The notes beneath the pieces were generated by a model, which had not been told where the DNA came from, did not search any database, and was given only the letters and a program-made list of their open reading frames with translations. From positions 372,001 through 436,000 of the forward strand of contig NZ_JACDIT010000002.1 in the NCBI RefSeq assembly GCF_013839445.1: a stretch of 64,000 nt of DNA, in the 5' to 3' direction. Position numbers and translations under genes: made by a program. Of this stretch, positions 62,894 to 64,000 are shown in pieces (the first letter of the stretch is position 1; each line of letters starts with the position of its first letter). Origin of the DNA: Chthonobacter albigriseus. GTDB lineage: Bacteria; Pseudomonadota; Alphaproteobacteria; Rhizobiales; Pleomorphomonadaceae.

Positions 62894-63532
62894 TCAACGC
62901 TCGACGGTGTTGTCGACCACTACGGCCTTCGGGCCGGCAGCGCTGGCAACGACCAGCACGGACTTGGCGGCGCGGCGCTCCAGCTTGACCGAGCCGACGT
63001 CGACCACCGTCTTGCCTCCGGACTCGACGGCAAGATCCACATCCACCGCGCCGACGGGGCGGAACTTCATCTCGCCGGGGCCGACGTTCTCGAAGATGGC
63101 GACCTTCTGCTTGGGCGCGGCCAGCGACAGGCCCGCTTCGCCGGTGAGGTTGTAGAAGTGGAGGCCGGCCTTGGCCGGGTTGGTCAGGACCTCGTCCTTG
63201 ATGACGACCGGGCCCTGCCCCGCCTCGTTGAACACCACGGTGTAGTAGTTGCCGGCGTCGAAGGCGGCCGAGGCGGTGGCGTCGCCGTAGGTGACGCTGT
63301 GTTCGCCGGACTTGACCACCACGAAGGAGGAGACCCCATCGCCGGAAAGGTCGAGCGGCGCGCCGTCGACAGAGCCGGTGCCGTCGCCCTTGAGGCTGGC
63401 GTCGACGAAGCGGACGAAGGCGCTGTCGGCCGGGGGCGCCGGATCGTAGAGCCCCGCGTCCTGGGCGAGCGCCGCAACGGGGGCAGCGGCGAGGATCGTG
63501 GCGGCGAGGAGAAGGCGCTTCATCATGGTCAT
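62894..63532 (-). CDS. algF: Alginate O-acetylation protein AlgF
   Basis: 212 residues with a signal peptide ending at AALA-QD (about residue 24). The mature start GLYDPAPPADSAFVRFVDASL resembles AlgF (LYGP..P.GSAFVR), followed by a two-domain beta-sandwich pattern. AlgF is periplasmic and needed, with AlgI and AlgJ, for acetylating the mannuronan chain. The ATG overlaps the stop of the AlgX-like gene by four bases. Confidence 0.88.
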   Translation of the reverse strand: MTMMKRLLLAATILAAAPVAALAQDAGLYDPAPPADSAFVRFVDASLKGDGTGSVDGAPLDLSGDGVSSFVVVKSGEHSVTYGDATASAAFDAGNYYTVVFNEAGQGPVVIKDEVLTNPAKAGLHFYNLTGEAGLSLAAPKQKVAIFENVGPGEMKFRPVGAVDVDLAVESGGKTVVDVGSVKLERRAAKSVLVVASAAGPKAVVVDNTVER

Positions 63533-64000
63533 GCTCCGTTGGATGCGCAGACGTCGAGAGTGACGGTGGTCTCGGCCTTCACGGGGGCCGAGACGGTGAT
63601 GGACTTGAGCGGGGCGGCGAAGTCGTCGCTCAGCTCAAGGAAGGCCCGGTCGGTGTCGCCCATGCGGTCCGGTCGGGTGAGGGCCACGTCCTCGCCGTCG
63701 CCGTCGCGGTGATCGAGCGAGATCTTCAGCGTCCGCAGCTGCCGGTCGGACACCGACATGGCGAGGTAGCTGTCGTGGCCGGCGACGCTGACCGTTTCCG
63801 GCAGTTCGACGGTCGCCGGTTCGCCCGGCTTCAGGGTCAGCGTCGCCTGGTGCAGCGAGCCTTTCCCGGCGCAGGAGCCCTTCACCGCGGGGATCAGCTG
63901 GCGGAAGTTGGTGATGCCGTCGCCGTCGAGGCGGTAGCCGACCGGGTTTTCCCAAAGCAGGAACTTCGGCAGCGGCCCGTCGATCAGGTCGGAGTGCGAC
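63529..64000 (-). CDS. algX: Alginate O-acetyltransferase AlgX/AlgJ-like, C-terminal part
   Basis: The gene runs off the window; about 156 residues remain. FLLWENPVGYRL and NFRQLIPAVKGSC match the end of the SGNH acetyltransferase domain of AlgX/AlgJ, and the following 115 residues are a beta-rich domain (LTLKPGEPATVELPE, YLAMSVSDRQLRTLKISLDH), the place of the carbohydrate-binding module in AlgX. The presence of that module favours AlgX over AlgJ, which lacks it. It overlaps algF by four bases. The upstream alginate genes lie beyond the edge. Confidence 0.75.
   Translation of the reverse strand, partial: SHSDLIDGPLPKFLLWENPVGYRLDGDGITNFRQLIPAVKGSCAGKGSLHQATLTLKPGEPATVELPETVSVAGHDSYLAMSVSDRQLRTLKISLDHRDGDGEDVALTRPDRMGDTDRAFLELSDDFAAPLKSITVSAPVKAETTVTLDVCASNGA

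Overview
The window reads as chromosome of a high-GC alphaproteobacterium, most likely a member of the Hyphomicrobiales (Rhizobiales). I base this on family content: a Porin_2-type major porin, an MbfA iron exporter with an Irr-like box, DUF2161 and DUF1489 proteins, a class II DAHP synthase, a discriminating-type second GluRS, and the rpiA-DUF2059-gor gene order. No phage, IS element, CRISPR array or plasmid function is visible. The species cannot be named from this evidence.

Layout, left to right. (1) 1-14.4 kb: end of an RND efflux operon, iron exporter mbfA, a DUF2161 nuclease-fold protein, a FAD amine oxidase, a divergent soxR/FMN-reductase pair with a textbook SoxR promoter, a secreted SH3 protein, and a second RND operon next to its TetR regulator with two matching operator candidates. 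(2) 14.5-18.8 kb: small hypotheticals, release factor 3, an XRE-cupin/GNAT pair with twin operators, and a lone membrane protein resembling Pycsar effectors (PycTM). (3) 18.9-27.0 kb: the most unusual block. A FecR-TPR-beta-barrel outer membrane protein is followed after 2 bases by a CHASE2 class III adenylate cyclase with the class IIIb Lys/Thr pair. Tail-to-tail with it, 12 bases away, is a Na+/H+ antiporter carrying a C-terminal cyclic-nucleotide-binding domain. I infer a cAMP module linking an envelope signal to ion/pH transport. (4) 27-35.6 kb: an SDR enzyme, a vapBC toxin-antitoxin pair, an oligopeptide ABC transporter whose binding-protein and permease genes are separated by two 115-bp hairpin elements exactly 200 bp apart, and allantoinase puuE. 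(5) 36-41.5 kb: a lone glycosyltransferase and a phosphonate/phosphate ABC operon (phnC-D-E-E) with a possible Pho box and an internal terminator. (6) 41.6-54 kb: soluble chemoreceptor, CreA, GluRS, MFS transporter, orphan response regulator, DAHP synthase, DUF1489, a chemoreceptor with PilZ and C-terminal sensor domains, and the major porin. (7) 54.4-58.8 kb: gor-DUF2059-rpiA operon, gph, MOSC protein, tRNA-Val(CAC). (8) 58.9-64 kb: the downstream end of an alginate-type exopolysaccharide operon read right to left (algX-like, algF, a 934-residue Sel1-repeat protein, algL), cut by the window edge.

Start codons were chosen from ribosome-binding sites, signal peptides and family length. Everything here comes from reading the sequence; no database or structure search was run.
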